Program-made: the position numbers and the translations under genes
Notes under the pieces: generated by a model
What the model was told of the DNA's origin: nothing
The model's input: the letters and a program-made list of their open reading frames with translations, nothing else
The model's database searches: none
In this document: one piece after another, positions 1 through 8,762 of the stretch
Layout: each line of letters starts with the position of its first letter
Position numbering within the stretch: position 1 is the first letter of the stretch
Assembly: GCF_000526375.1 (NCBI RefSeq)
Contig: NZ_JAFY01000002.1
Location: 930,001 to 994,000 of the forward strand
Direction of reading: 5' to 3'
DNA from: Aminiphilus circumscriptus DSM 16581
GTDB lineage: Bacteria; Synergistota; Synergistia; Synergistales; Aminiphilaceae
DNA: 64,000 bases

Positions 1-1685
1 GGAAAAGCTTTCAGGGGAAGGCGCGGTTGTTCGAGGTCGCCGGCGGTGACGCTACGGTGATTCTCCAGGAGGGGGCGGACGTGGTGCCCTCTCCGCTCAA
101 CCGGACGGTCTACGTGAACCGTGTGCGGCGGCTCGAGGATGTGACTGAAGGCAATCTCCGCGTCATGGGTTACTACATGTCCACCGTGGGTCTTGCGGCG
201 CCGGAGGAGCGGCTGCAAAGTTCTCTGGAGGCCATGCTCGGTCTGGGCGTGCTCCGTTTCTGTCGTCCCGGCACGATGGGTCTCGGTGCCGATCCGTCCG
301 CGCCTCACGACGGCGTTTTCATTCCTCTGCAGCTCGTGCGCTTCGTGAACCGGGAGGACATCTCCCCGGATCTGCTCGGCCAGGATTTCCTCTTTCGGGA
401 GAGCCGGGACCGGGAGCTGCTCGCCCGGATCAACGCCATTCTGGAGACCGCCACGGCGAGTCCCTTCTATCGGGAGCGCTATGCTTCGCGTGCGCTTTCT
501 CTTCCTCTCGCATCACTCGACGACCTGAAAAACGTTCCCTTTCTCGAAAAGGCGGACCTGGCGGCCCATTGCCCTCCCTTCGACATGACCATGCTCACCC
601 GGGAGCCCCGGGGAGCCTATTTCTTCGCCTCCGGAGGAACTTCGGGAAAACCTCGCTATGTCGCATGGTCCGCTGAGGAGTTTGACCTTGCGGGACATCT
701 CACGGGGCGGGGATTTCGGATGCTTGGGATCGGCCCGGAGGACACGGTGGCGAATCTCCTCCGGGCGGGGGCGCTCTGGACGGGATTTCTCGCCTTCGAT
801 CGGGCGCTCGAGGAGACGGGGTGCCGCATTCTCTCCATGACCTACAACCAAAGTGACGAGGAAACCCTGGAGATGCTCGCCACGTTTCGCCCCACGGCGA
901 TCATGGCCATGTCCAGTGCCCTCGTCTCTCTCGCGGAGGCGGTGGAGCGAACGGGCTGGAGCGGTTCGGTGCCGAAGGTTTTCTTTACGGGAGAGCCTCT
1001 TCCCGAGTCGGCCCGGGAGTACGTGTCGCGGCTCTTCCGGAGCGAGTGCATCGCCTCGCCGCTCTATGGCGCCGTGGAGATCGGTCCCATGGGATACCAG
1101 TGTCCCCACTGCAGCCCCACGGAATTCCACGTCACCGATGAATGGTGTTACATGGAACTTATGGAGGACGGAGAAATCGTGGCCACCACACTAGAGAGGC
1201 ACCTTCACCCTCTGATCCGCTATCGTCTTGGAGACCGGGCGGAGTGGGTCGCGGGGGCATGTGCATGCGGCTCCCGGTCACCCCGGTTCCGCCTTCTCGG
1301 CAGGACCGACGACTACGTGCGGGTTCACTTCGGAAAACTGTATCTGGAGGAGGTCGCCCAGGCACTTCGCGCCTTTCCGGAGCTCTCCTCGGATTTTCAG
1401 ATCGTTGTGGACCCGTTGGGAGAGCGTGCTCGGGTGACCTTCACCGTGGAAAGCCTTCCGGGACGCCTTTCCGGGCTTCCCAGGACTCAGGAGTCCAGGG
1501 ATACGAGGGATACGGTGGAACTGGAGCGGCGCATCTGCGACGCCATCATTGCCAAGGCGAAGGTCTACGCGGATCCGCGCAATCTCAAGCTCGAGGAACT
1601 GGTAGCTCGGGTCGTTCCGCCCCAGTCCATTCCCCGGGTGGAGCGCACGGGGAAAATCCGTCGTATCGTGGACAGAAGGGTTTAA
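1..1685 (+). CDS. LuxC-type acyl-CoA reductase C-terminus fused to PaaK/LuxE-type adenylate-forming domain (5' truncated by window edge)
   Basis: The frame is open to the left edge, so the start is missing; a TTG at 27 is only the first start-like codon seen. Counting from that TTG, residues 1-110 resemble the C-terminal part of LuxC acyl-CoA reductases (NRTVYV, then a segment ending HDGVFIPLQLVRFV). Residues 125-552 resemble phenylacetate-CoA ligase/LuxE acyl-protein synthetase. The adenylation motifs are present: SGGTSGKPR, YGAVEIGP, YRLGD, GRTDDYV and a C-terminal RTGKIRR holding the expected lysine. CPHC and CACG pairs could bind a metal. In lux systems a LuxE-like enzyme activates a carboxylic acid and LuxC reduces it to an aldehyde, so one polypeptide could do both steps. 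The substrate is unknown. Confidence 0.8.
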   Translation, partial: KSFQGKARLFEVAGGDATVILQEGADVVPSPLNRTVYVNRVRRLEDVTEGNLRVMGYYMSTVGLAAPEERLQSSLEAMLGLGVLRFCRPGTMGLGADPSAPHDGVFIPLQLVRFVNREDISPDLLGQDFLFRESRDRELLARINAILETATASPFYRERYASRALSLPLASLDDLKNVPFLEKADLAAHCPPFDMTMLTREPRGAYFFASGGTSGKPRYVAWSAEEFDLAGHLTGRGFRMLGIGPEDTVANLLRAGALWTGFLAFDRALEETGCRILSMTYNQSDEETLEMLATFRPTAIMAMSSALVSLAEAVERTGWSGSVPKVFFTGEPLPESAREYVSRLFRSECIASPLYGAVEIGPMGYQCPHCSPTEFHVTDEWCYMELMEDGEIVATTLERHLHPLIRYRLGDRAEWVAGACACGSRSPRFRLLGRTDDYVRVHFGKLYLEEVAQALRAFPELSSDFQIVVDPLGERARVTFTVESLPGRLSGLPRTQESRDTRDTVELERRICDAIIAKAKVYADPRNLKLEELVARVVPPQSIPRVERTGKIRRIVDRRV

Positions 1686-1743
1686 GAGAAGCCTTTTGAC
1701 CTTCCTGTAAAAAATTAGTTTGGTGTGCCCAGGGGAAAATGGA

Positions 1744-1780
1744 TTGATGGAAAGAGAGGTGTCTGATATATTACGGGACA
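1744..1780 (+). promoter_or_regulatory. candidate promoter and operator for the DUF3798 ABC importer operon
   Basis: TTGATG (1744-1749), a 17-nt spacer and TATATT (1767-1772) form a plausible sigma-70 promoter. The -10 lies inside a 19-bp motif (1762-1780, beginning TCTGATATAT) that recurs over the -10 of the peptidase promoter at 7496-7514. A 9-bp inverted repeat (GGATTGATG 1741-1749, CATCAATCC 1785-1793) encloses the site. Inference only. Confidence 0.45.
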
Positions 1781-2289
1781 GAGGCATCAATCCAGGCGGT
1801 TTCTTCACGAGTGATCTCATGCGTGTGCTGTGGAAAACTCGTTGTTTCAGAGAGCATTTCCTTTCTTCCTCATGGTAAAGAGGATCGTTGTTGTTTCCCG
1901 CGAGGCGGAACGTTTCTTTTTCTCGTTTGGATTCCAAGATGCGGCCGTCTCCGGTTGCTCGCATCGCGGATGTTCTTTTCATGGAATCTTTGGTGGCATG
2001 GCGGCTGCTGTTCACAGGAGCCGGGGTCTTTTGACCCCTTTCGGGTAAAGAGTTGAGATTCCTGCTACAATGTTTTTCGTGGGGGCGTGTTTGTGCCCGA
2101 GTGTTCCGTAACCGTGAGGACAAGGCGCAGCGTCGATCCTTTGCGGAAATACGTGTGGATGGAAGCGAGGTGGTGCGGGGCATCGGAATCTGCAAGGCCG
2201 GAAAGAATCCTCTTGCGCGCGGAACGGTGCACTGAAAAAAGACGATCCGGCCGCACGGAGCCGGGTGAGTGAAAAGGAGGTCGTTGCGG
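1781..2289 (+). other. about 500-nt non-coding leader before the DUF3798 gene
   Basis: No convincing gene lies here; short open frames lack conserved features. If transcription starts near 1780 the leader is unusually long. An extended -10 (TG, one base, TACAAT; 2063-2071) without a clear -35 could be a second, nearer promoter. No known riboswitch was recognised by eye. Confidence 0.35.
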
Positions 2290-3414
2290 GTGTTCAAAAA
2301 AAGCATTTTGGGAGTCCTTGTACTTGCGCTTCTGGTGAGCCTCTGCGGCATGGCTTTCGCGGGCCAGCCCAAGGTGGGCATCATGACGGGGACCACGTCT
2401 CAGGGTGAGGAAGAGTATCGCGCCGCTCAGGAAATGATCAAGCAGTGGGGCGCGGACCGCGTCATTCACGTGACCTATCCCGACAAGTTCATGGACGAGC
2501 AGGAGACCACAATCCAGCAGATCCTCAGCATGGCCCAGGATCCCGATGTGAAGGCCATTGTCCTCGTTCAGGGCGTTCCCGGCACTGCCGCCGCCATCGA
2601 CAAGGTGAAGGAAATCCGCCCGGACATGTTCTTCATCAACATCGTGCCCCACGAAGATCCGCTCATGTCCGCCCAGAAGGCCGACATCTGTCTCGAGACG
2701 GACAACCCTGCCCGCGGCATCAGCATCATTGAGATGGCCAAGAAAATGGGCGCCAAGACGTTTATCCACTACTCCTTCCCCCGGCACATGTCCTATCCGC
2801 TTCTCGCCAACCGGCGGGATATCATGATCGAGGAATGCAAGAAGCAGGGCATCGAGTTTGTCTTCGTCAATGCCCCCGATCCCACGGGTGACGCAGGGAT
2901 CGCTGGTGCCCAGCAGTTCATTCTCGAGGACGTGCCTCGCCAGGTGGAGAAGTACGGCAAGGATACGGCCTTCTTCAGCACGAACTGCGGCATGCAGGAA
3001 CCCCTCATCAAGTCCGTGCTGAAGACCGGGGCGATCTATCCCGAGCAGTGCTGCCCCAGCCCCTATCACGCCTATCCCGGGGCCCTCGGCATTGAAATTC
3101 CCGCCGACAAGGCCGGCGATGTGGCCTTCATTCTCGAGGCTATCAGCGCGAAGGTGAAGGAGGGTGGCGGTGCGGGACGGTTCGCCACGTGGAAGATTCC
3201 CGCCACCATGGGCATGGCCTACGCCGCGACGGAATACGCCTTTGGCATTGGCGATGGCTCCATCAAGGGATATGACAACGGCAAGATGGTGGAACTGCTG
3301 AAGAAGTACTGCGGCGACGGCATCAAGACCAGCACCTACGTCGCTCCCGACGGCAAGGAGAAGGCGGACAATTTCATCCTCTTCGTCGGCGAGTCCATCA
3401 TCTTCGGTCTGTAA
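2290..3414 (+). CDS. DUF3798 periplasmic solute-binding-like protein of an ABC importer
   Basis: An upstream GTG at 2269 is in frame, but AAAAGGAGG (2272-2280) sits 9 nt before a GTG at 2290. Starting there gives 374 residues beginning MFKKSILGVLVLALL, a standard signal peptide with probable cleavage after MAFA. There is no good lipobox. The mature part looks like DUF3798, a family of type I periplasmic-binding-protein folds seen in Synergistota, Fusobacteria and Clostridia; its start KVGIMTGTTSQGEEE suits a ligand-binding loop. The gene heads an operon with an RbsA-like ATPase and two permeases, so it is probably the binding subunit. The ligand is unknown. Confidence 0.8.
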   Translation: MFKKSILGVLVLALLVSLCGMAFAGQPKVGIMTGTTSQGEEEYRAAQEMIKQWGADRVIHVTYPDKFMDEQETTIQQILSMAQDPDVKAIVLVQGVPGTAAAIDKVKEIRPDMFFINIVPHEDPLMSAQKADICLETDNPARGISIIEMAKKMGAKTFIHYSFPRHMSYPLLANRRDIMIEECKKQGIEFVFVNAPDPTGDAGIAGAQQFILEDVPRQVEKYGKDTAFFSTNCGMQEPLIKSVLKTGAIYPEQCCPSPYHAYPGALGIEIPADKAGDVAFILEAISAKVKEGGGAGRFATWKIPATMGMAYAATEYAFGIGDGSIKGYDNGKMVELLKKYCGDGIKTSTYVAPDGKEKADNFILFVGESIIFGL

Positions 3415-3441
3415 TCCACGGGAGCAATCGAAAGCAGGGTA

Positions 3442-3506
3442 ATTGAGGTAGTTATATTGAGGTAGTTATAATGCACGGGGCCGACCTGAGGGACGGCCCC
3501 GTGCAT
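3442..3506 (+). promoter_or_regulatory. 14-bp tandem repeat followed by a 13-bp hairpin between binding-protein and ATPase genes
   Basis: ATTGAGGTAGTTAT occurs twice head to tail (3442-3455 and 3456-3469). Directly after comes ATGCACGGGGCCG (3471-3483), a 10-nt loop and its exact complement (3494-3506). There is no T tract on this strand, so this is more likely an mRNA-stabilising or partial-terminator hairpin that lets the binding protein be made in excess than a full stop. Confidence 0.6.
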
Positions 3507-3543
3507 CGGCAAAAAAGCAGACGAGGGAAGGGGGAACCCCCTG

Positions 3544-5142
3544 GTGGCGGCATATCGGTTGGAAATGCGGGACATCCAGAAGGAATACTTCGGGAACCGG
3601 GTCCTCAAGGGAGTTTCGATCCGGGTCGAGCCGGGAAAGATCTATTCCATCGTGGGTGAGAACGGTGCGGGCAAATCAACCCTCATGAACATTCTCTTCG
3701 GCATGCCTGTCATCCACAATACGGGAGGATTTTCGGGGGAGATCTTCATGGACGGTAATCCCGTTCGCATCTCCTCTCCCCAGGATGCGGTGGATTTGGG
3801 GATCGGCATGGTGCATCAGGAATTCATGCTCCTTCCGGGTTTTTCCATCGCTGAAAACATCAAACTCAACCGTGAAATCACGTTCCCCAACATGGTGAGC
3901 CGTATTTTCGGGAAAAAACTCGAAAGTTTGGACATGCCAGCCATGCGGAGGGACTCGCGAAAGGCACTGGATCGCCTGGGGCTTTCGACACTGGACGAGA
4001 TGCTGCCCGTGGCGGGGCTTCCCGTGGGATACATGCAGTTCGTGGAGATCGCCCGGGAGATCGACAAGGAGAAGACAAAGATCCTCGTTCTCGATGAGCC
4101 CACGGCAGTGCTCACCGAATCCGAGGCGGAGGTGCTTCTCGCTACCATGCGTCGTCTTGCGGGAGAAGGAATCTCCATTCTCTTCATCACCCACCGCCTT
4201 GACGAGGTGCTTGCCGTCTCCCAGGACATCACGGTTCTCCGCGACGGCGAGCAGGTGGCGACGCTGAAGGCAGACGAGGCCTCGGTGAGCCGTCTGGCGG
4301 AACTCATGGTGGGACGCAAGCTCGAGGCAGTGGGGTGCGACGCCTGTGCACCCAGTCCCAAGAGGGACAAGGTGCTCCTGAAGATAGCGGACCTCCGTGT
4401 GGACATGCCGGGAGAGCGGGTCTGCGGACTTGACCTGGACGTGTATGAGGGTGAAATCCTCGGCATCGGCGGTCTTGCGGGACACGGAAAAATCGGCATC
4501 GCCAACGGCGTGGTGGGCATGTATCCTGCGGAGGGCAAGCTTGTCCTCGACGGGAAGGATCTTCCCCTGAACAATACCCTCGAGGCCCTGCGGAGCGGCA
4601 TGGCCTTCGTGTCCGAGGACCGGCGCGGCGTGGGCCTTCTTCTCGACGAATCCATCGAGATCAACATGACCGTCACGGCCATGCAGTGCCAGGGAAAATT
4701 CCTCCGACGGATGGGCATTCTCCTGGCCGACGGAGGTGCCATTCGCCGTCATGCCCTGAAGATGATTCGAGATCTGGACATTCGCTGCACCGGACCGGAG
4801 CAGATCGTGCGGCGCCTTTCCGGAGGAAACCAGCAGAAGGTGTGCATCGCCAAGGCGATTACGCTGGAGCCGCGGCTCATCTTCGTCTCCGAGCCCACCC
4901 GTGGCATCGATGTGGGGGCCAAGAAAATCGTGCTTGATCTTTTGGTCCGATTGAACCGAGAGATGGGCGTCACCGTGGTGATCACCTCTTCGGAACTGGC
5001 GGAGCTGCGCTCCATCTGCGACCGCATCGCCATCATCTACAACGGAAAACTCGAGGGCATTCTGCCCCCCGACGCGAGCGACGTCGATTTCGGCCTTCTC
5101 ATGGCGGGTGAAATGTCCCATTCGAGAAAGGAGGCATCGTGA
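3544..5142 (+). CDS. ABC transporter ATP-binding protein, double-domain RbsA/simple-sugar type
   Basis: 532 residues from a GTG start, the usual size for fused two-domain ATPases of the carbohydrate-uptake-2 class. Domain 1 has Walker A GENGAGKST (38-46), a diverged signature LPVGYMQFVEIAREI and Walker B ILVLDEPTAVL. Domain 2 has a degenerate Walker A (GLAGHGKIGIA), a good LSGGNQQKV signature and FVSEPTRGIDVGAK, where the usual Walker B aspartate is serine. Such asymmetry between halves is common in this class. The stop overlaps the next start (TGATG). Relatives import sugars, nucleosides or purines, but the DUF3798 partner leaves the substrate open. Confidence 0.9.
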   Translation: MAAYRLEMRDIQKEYFGNRVLKGVSIRVEPGKIYSIVGENGAGKSTLMNILFGMPVIHNTGGFSGEIFMDGNPVRISSPQDAVDLGIGMVHQEFMLLPGFSIAENIKLNREITFPNMVSRIFGKKLESLDMPAMRRDSRKALDRLGLSTLDEMLPVAGLPVGYMQFVEIAREIDKEKTKILVLDEPTAVLTESEAEVLLATMRRLAGEGISILFITHRLDEVLAVSQDITVLRDGEQVATLKADEASVSRLAELMVGRKLEAVGCDACAPSPKRDKVLLKIADLRVDMPGERVCGLDLDVYEGEILGIGGLAGHGKIGIANGVVGMYPAEGKLVLDGKDLPLNNTLEALRSGMAFVSEDRRGVGLLLDESIEINMTVTAMQCQGKFLRRMGILLADGGAIRRHALKMIRDLDIRCTGPEQIVRRLSGGNQQKVCIAKAITLEPRLIFVSEPTRGIDVGAKKIVLDLLVRLNREMGVTVVITSSELAELRSICDRIAIIYNGKLEGILPPDASDVDFGLLMAGEMSHSRKEAS

Positions 5143-6230
5143 TGGCGGATCTGGAGAACAACGGTCTGCCCCGGGAAAGTATGGGCGAACGGATCCGGGA
5201 GGCCGTCAAGGATTTCGGCATTCCCCGTTTCATCATCCTCGGATTTCTGATTCTGCTCATCGTTGCCGCGAAGGTCCTTGGGCTTTCCATGCCGCAGCTT
5301 CTGGGCAGCATCCTTACGCGTTTCGGCATGAACGGCATTCTCGTGCTGGCCATGATCCCCGCCATTCAGTCCGGAACCGGACCGAATTTCGTGCTTCCTC
5401 TGGGGATCACCTGCGGCATCGTGGCGATGACGTTGAGCATCGAACTGGACATGACAGGGCTCTCAGCCTTTCTCTTCTCGGCGGGTTTCGGAGCCCTTCT
5501 GGCGGGCATTGCGGGCTATTTCTACGGCGTTTTTCAGAACAAGGTGAAGGGACAGGAGATGACGGTTGGAACCTACGTGGGTTTTTCCGTGGTCTCCCTC
5601 ATGTGCATCTTCTGGACTCTCGTTCCCTTTAAGAGCCCGGAGATGATCTGGCCCTACGGTGGTTCAGGGCTTAGGGTCACCATCACCCTTGAAAAGCGTT
5701 TTGCCGGTGTTCTCGACAACCTCTTCTCCTTCGATATGATGGGTGTCACGGTTCCCACGGGGCTTCTCCTCTTCTTCGCTCTCTTCTGCGTGCTCACTTG
5801 GCTCTACATGCGCTCCAAATCGGGCATCGCCATGATGATGGTGGGGAGCAACCCCCGTTTCGCCGAATCAGCGGGGCTCAACGTGAATCGGCTCCGGGTG
5901 TTGGGTTCCGTGCTCTCCCAGATGCTTGCCGCGGTGGGCATCGTGGTTTACGCGGAGAGCTACGGATTTCTTCAGCTCTACATGGGGCCGCTCTTCATGG
6001 CCTTCTTCGCCGTGGCGTCCATTCTCATCGGAGGTGCCTCCCTGAAGCGGGCCACGGTGACCCACGCTGTCGTCGGTACCTTTCTCTTCCAATCCATCCT
6101 GGTGGTCTCCATGCCCGTGGCCAACCTGGTCGTGGCGGACAACCTGGCCGACGTGGTGCGGATCATCATCAGCAACGGCATTATTCTCTACGCGTTGACG
6201 CGGAAAGAAGCGGGGGTGGACGTGCGATGA
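5142..6230 (+). CDS. ABC transporter inner-membrane permease, first subunit (BPD_transp_2-like)
   Basis: AAAGGAGG (5127-5134) favours the ATG at 5142 over the adjacent GTG at 5139, giving 362 residues. It has eight to ten hydrophobic segments after a short charged N-terminus, and the conserved cytoplasmic loop near residue 235 (GSNPRFAESAGLNVNRLRVL) that docks the ATPase in RbsC-type permeases. It overlaps the second permease by 4 bp (ATGA). It is probably one half of a heterodimeric channel with the product of 6227..7366. Confidence 0.88.
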   Translation: MADLENNGLPRESMGERIREAVKDFGIPRFIILGFLILLIVAAKVLGLSMPQLLGSILTRFGMNGILVLAMIPAIQSGTGPNFVLPLGITCGIVAMTLSIELDMTGLSAFLFSAGFGALLAGIAGYFYGVFQNKVKGQEMTVGTYVGFSVVSLMCIFWTLVPFKSPEMIWPYGGSGLRVTITLEKRFAGVLDNLFSFDMMGVTVPTGLLLFFALFCVLTWLYMRSKSGIAMMMVGSNPRFAESAGLNVNRLRVLGSVLSQMLAAVGIVVYAESYGFLQLYMGPLFMAFFAVASILIGGASLKRATVTHAVVGTFLFQSILVVSMPVANLVVADNLADVVRIIISNGIILYALTRKEAGVDVR

Positions 6231-7366
6231 CGAGTGCACAGGAGACCAGGACGACACAAAACGCGGTTCCACCGATGCCTCCGGCGAAGAAGAAGTTCGA
6301 CCTCGCCTATGCACTTCGCAGCAACGTCGTGCCGCTCTTTTTTCTCGTCATCTGCGTGATCGGCGCTTACTACAGCGGACTTTCCCTGCCCTTCCTGCTC
6401 AACGAAATCGTGGTGCGCATGGCCCGGAATAGTTTTCTGGTCATCTCCTTGATCATTCCCATCCTCGCCGGAATGGGGTTGAACTTCGGTATCGTGCTCG
6501 GAGCCATGGCGGGACAATTCGCCTATTTCGCCACAGTGAACTGGCAGATCGCCGGACTCTGGGGGTTCACCCTCACCTGCATTCTCTCCTTCCCGTTGGC
6601 GGTCTTCTTCGGATGGCTCACGGGGAAACTTTTCAACAGCGCCAAGGGCAAGGAAATGATCACCGGGATCATCCTCGGATTCTTCGCGAACGGGGTCTAT
6701 CAGCTCATCAACCTTTACTTCATGGGCAACCTCATTCCCATCCGCGTTCCCGAGATGCTCATTCCGGGAGGCTATGGCCTGCGGAACACCGTGGACCTGA
6801 AAATCATGCACTACGCGCTGGACAATCTCTGGAAAGTGCGCATCCCCATTCCAGGGTCGGTCACGCCCATCGTCGTTCCCGTCGTGACCCTCGCGATTAT
6901 CGCGCTTCTCTGCGTGGGCATGCGTTTCCTCTTCAAGACCAAATTGGGGCAGGAATTCCGGGCCACCGGCCAGAACCGGCACATCGCCGAGGTCGCGGGC
7001 ATTCAGGTGGACAAGATCCGCGTCCTGGCCATCATCTTCTCCACGGTCCTCGCGGCGTGGGGGCAGATCATCTTTCTCCAGAACATCGGCAACATGAACA
7101 CCTATGGTGCTCACGTTCAGGTGGGAACCTTCGCCGTGGCGGCCATTCTCATCGGTGGTGCGTCGGTTTCCAAGGCCACAATTGGTCAGGCCTTGATGGG
7201 AACACTTCTTTTCCACACCATGTTCATCGTCTCGCCCCTGGCGGGGAAGAATCTGCTGGGGAACGTTCAGGTGGGAGAATACTTCCGGGTGTTCGTCACC
7301 TACGGGGTCATCGGGGTCGCCCTGGCGCTCCATGCCTGGCAGGGGAAGGCCAAGAGAAAGTCCTGA
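6227..7366 (+). CDS. ABC transporter inner-membrane permease, second subunit
   Basis: The ATG at 6227 overlaps the previous stop. The 379-residue product has a polar N-terminus of about 30 residues, then many hydrophobic helices. The EAA-like loop appears as GQNRHIAEVAGIQVDKIRVL, clearly paralogous to the loop in the first permease. The motif IGGASVSKATIGQAL resembles the C-terminal half of RbsC/YufQ permeases. It is the last gene of the importer operon and is followed by a terminator. Confidence 0.88.
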   Translation: MTSAQETRTTQNAVPPMPPAKKKFDLAYALRSNVVPLFFLVICVIGAYYSGLSLPFLLNEIVVRMARNSFLVISLIIPILAGMGLNFGIVLGAMAGQFAYFATVNWQIAGLWGFTLTCILSFPLAVFFGWLTGKLFNSAKGKEMITGIILGFFANGVYQLINLYFMGNLIPIRVPEMLIPGGYGLRNTVDLKIMHYALDNLWKVRIPIPGSVTPIVVPVVTLAIIALLCVGMRFLFKTKLGQEFRATGQNRHIAEVAGIQVDKIRVLAIIFSTVLAAWGQIIFLQNIGNMNTYGAHVQVGTFAVAAILIGGASVSKATIGQALMGTLLFHTMFIVSPLAGKNLLGNVQVGEYFRVFVTYGVIGVALALHAWQGKAKRKS

Positions 7367-7427
7367 CGTCTTTTCGTCGACATCCGAAGGGAATTCAGGA
7401 GCGTTTTGACTCGACGAAGTTCTTGAG

Positions 7428-7475
7428 CGCCCGGATTCGATGTTGAAGATCGGATCCGGGCGTTTCCTTTTCCCT
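7428..7475 (+). terminator. rho-independent terminator after the ABC operon
   Basis: CGCCCGGAT (7428-7436) pairs exactly with ATCCGGGCG (7454-7462) and is followed by a T/C-rich run starting TTTCCTTTTCCC. Confidence 0.7.
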
Positions 7476-7477
7476 CG

Positions 7478-7514
7478 TTGACCCATTTTCAGATATCTGA
7501 TATATCATAGGACA
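7478..7514 (+). promoter_or_regulatory. promoter and overlapping palindromic operator of the M24 peptidase gene
   Basis: TTGACC (7478-7483), a 17-nt spacer and TATATC (7501-7506). Two small palindromes overlap the -10 region: AGATATCT (7491-7498) and TGATATATCA (7498-7507). The block 7496-7514 matches 1762-1780 at 16 of 19 positions, suggesting a shared regulator with the ABC importer. Confidence 0.6.
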
Positions 7515-7611
7515 CGACAAAACCATTTCTTCCGGAGGCGGGACGCTCTTTTCGGTGTTGCCGGAGCGGAAGGCCCGACCTTCCGGAAAGGGCGCGAAGG
7601 GAGAACTGAAG

Positions 7612-8709
7612 ATGATCAACGGCAAAGGTTTGGCGAAGTTCACGACGCTGCTCGACAAGGCCGGTTATGACGCACTGCTTGTTGGCCCCTCGCCGGACAT
7701 GGAGTATCTGTCCGGGCTTGTTCTGCATCCCGATGAACGCTTCAAAGTCCTCGTGTGTTTCCGGGACGGGCGACTCTGCGCCGTTTCACCCAAGCTCTAC
7801 GTGGAGCAGATGCGGAATGCCTTGGGAGATGCAGTGGAGATGGTCGTCTGGGACGATGCGGAATGGTTCGAGAAGAAGACCGTGGCGGCCTTCGAAAAAT
7901 GGGGGTTGCGAAATGGCCGCATCGCCGTGAACGAGGGTATCCGCGCAGTGGACATGCTCAATCTCCAGGAGCGCTTTGCCGCGACGTTCGGAGACGGACA
8001 TTTTGTCGGCGAAGAGGCCCGTCTTCGCAAGGACGCCGAGGAGATTCATCGAATGCGTCGGGCGGGACAGATCGCCGATGCGGCCCTGGAAGCTCTGACG
8101 AAGGAGATCCGCCCGGGTGTGACCGAACGGACCCTGGCGAAGCGTCTGGAGGAGCTGCTCCTTGAAAAGGGCGCGACAGATCTTTCCTTCGGATGCATCG
8201 TTGCCTTCGGCGCCAATGGTGCATATCCTCATTACAACGGAGGCGGAGCGGTTCTTCGGGAGAAGGATTCGGTGCTCATCGACTTCGGGTGTAAGTTCGA
8301 GGGATACTGCTCCGACACGACACGCACGTTCTTTGTGGGAAATCCCACGGAAGAGGAACGGTACATCTACGAGACCGTTCTCGAGGCGAATCTCGCCGGG
8401 GAGGCTGCGGTGGCGGAAGGTGCCGCCGCTCAGGACATTGACCGAGCGGCGCGGGGAGTCATTGCCAAGGCCGGATTCGGGGAGTATTTCATCAGTCGTA
8501 CCGGCCACGGCATCGGTGTGGCCATTCATGAGAATCCGTATATTCGGGAGGGGAACACCCAGATGCTGGAGCGGGGCATGGCCTTCAGCGTGGAACCCGG
8601 TATCTATATCCCCGGAAAGATCGGTGTTCGCATCGAGGACGTGATGGTTCTCACCGATGAGGGCCCCGAGCCCATGAGTCGCTTCCCCAAGGAACTCACG
8701 GTTCTCTGA
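7612..8709 (+). CDS. M24 family aminopeptidase (Xaa-Pro peptidase/prolidase-like)
   Basis: An in-frame GTG at 7555 exists, but the ATG at 7612 is preceded by GGGAGAACTGAAG and gives 365 residues, the normal size for bacterial prolidase-like enzymes. It has an N-terminal creatinase-like domain (about 1-130), then a pita-bread domain. The five metal ligands are in place: the two aspartates of VLIDFGCKFEGYCSDTT, histidine in GHGIGVAIHENPY, and glutamates in FSVEPGIYIPG and GVRIEDVMV. Cytosolic, two-metal hydrolase of Xaa-Pro dipeptides or short peptides. The motif it shares with the importer promoter hints that the importer brings in peptides or their derivatives. Confidence 0.9.
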   Translation: MINGKGLAKFTTLLDKAGYDALLVGPSPDMEYLSGLVLHPDERFKVLVCFRDGRLCAVSPKLYVEQMRNALGDAVEMVVWDDAEWFEKKTVAAFEKWGLRNGRIAVNEGIRAVDMLNLQERFAATFGDGHFVGEEARLRKDAEEIHRMRRAGQIADAALEALTKEIRPGVTERTLAKRLEELLLEKGATDLSFGCIVAFGANGAYPHYNGGGAVLREKDSVLIDFGCKFEGYCSDTTRTFFVGNPTEEERYIYETVLEANLAGEAAVAEGAAAQDIDRAARGVIAKAGFGEYFISRTGHGIGVAIHENPYIREGNTQMLERGMAFSVEPGIYIPGKIGVRIEDVMVLTDEGPEPMSRFPKELTVL

Positions 8710-8762
8710 GCGGCTCTTGCCTGTCTCCGTGTCTTCCGGGTTTACTCCGAAAAACGGCAACG

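Noticed and set aside
1830-2272. Short frames of 60-80 codons in the leader of the DUF3798 gene
   Set aside because: They overlap each other in different frames, have no good start signals and no recognisable protein features.
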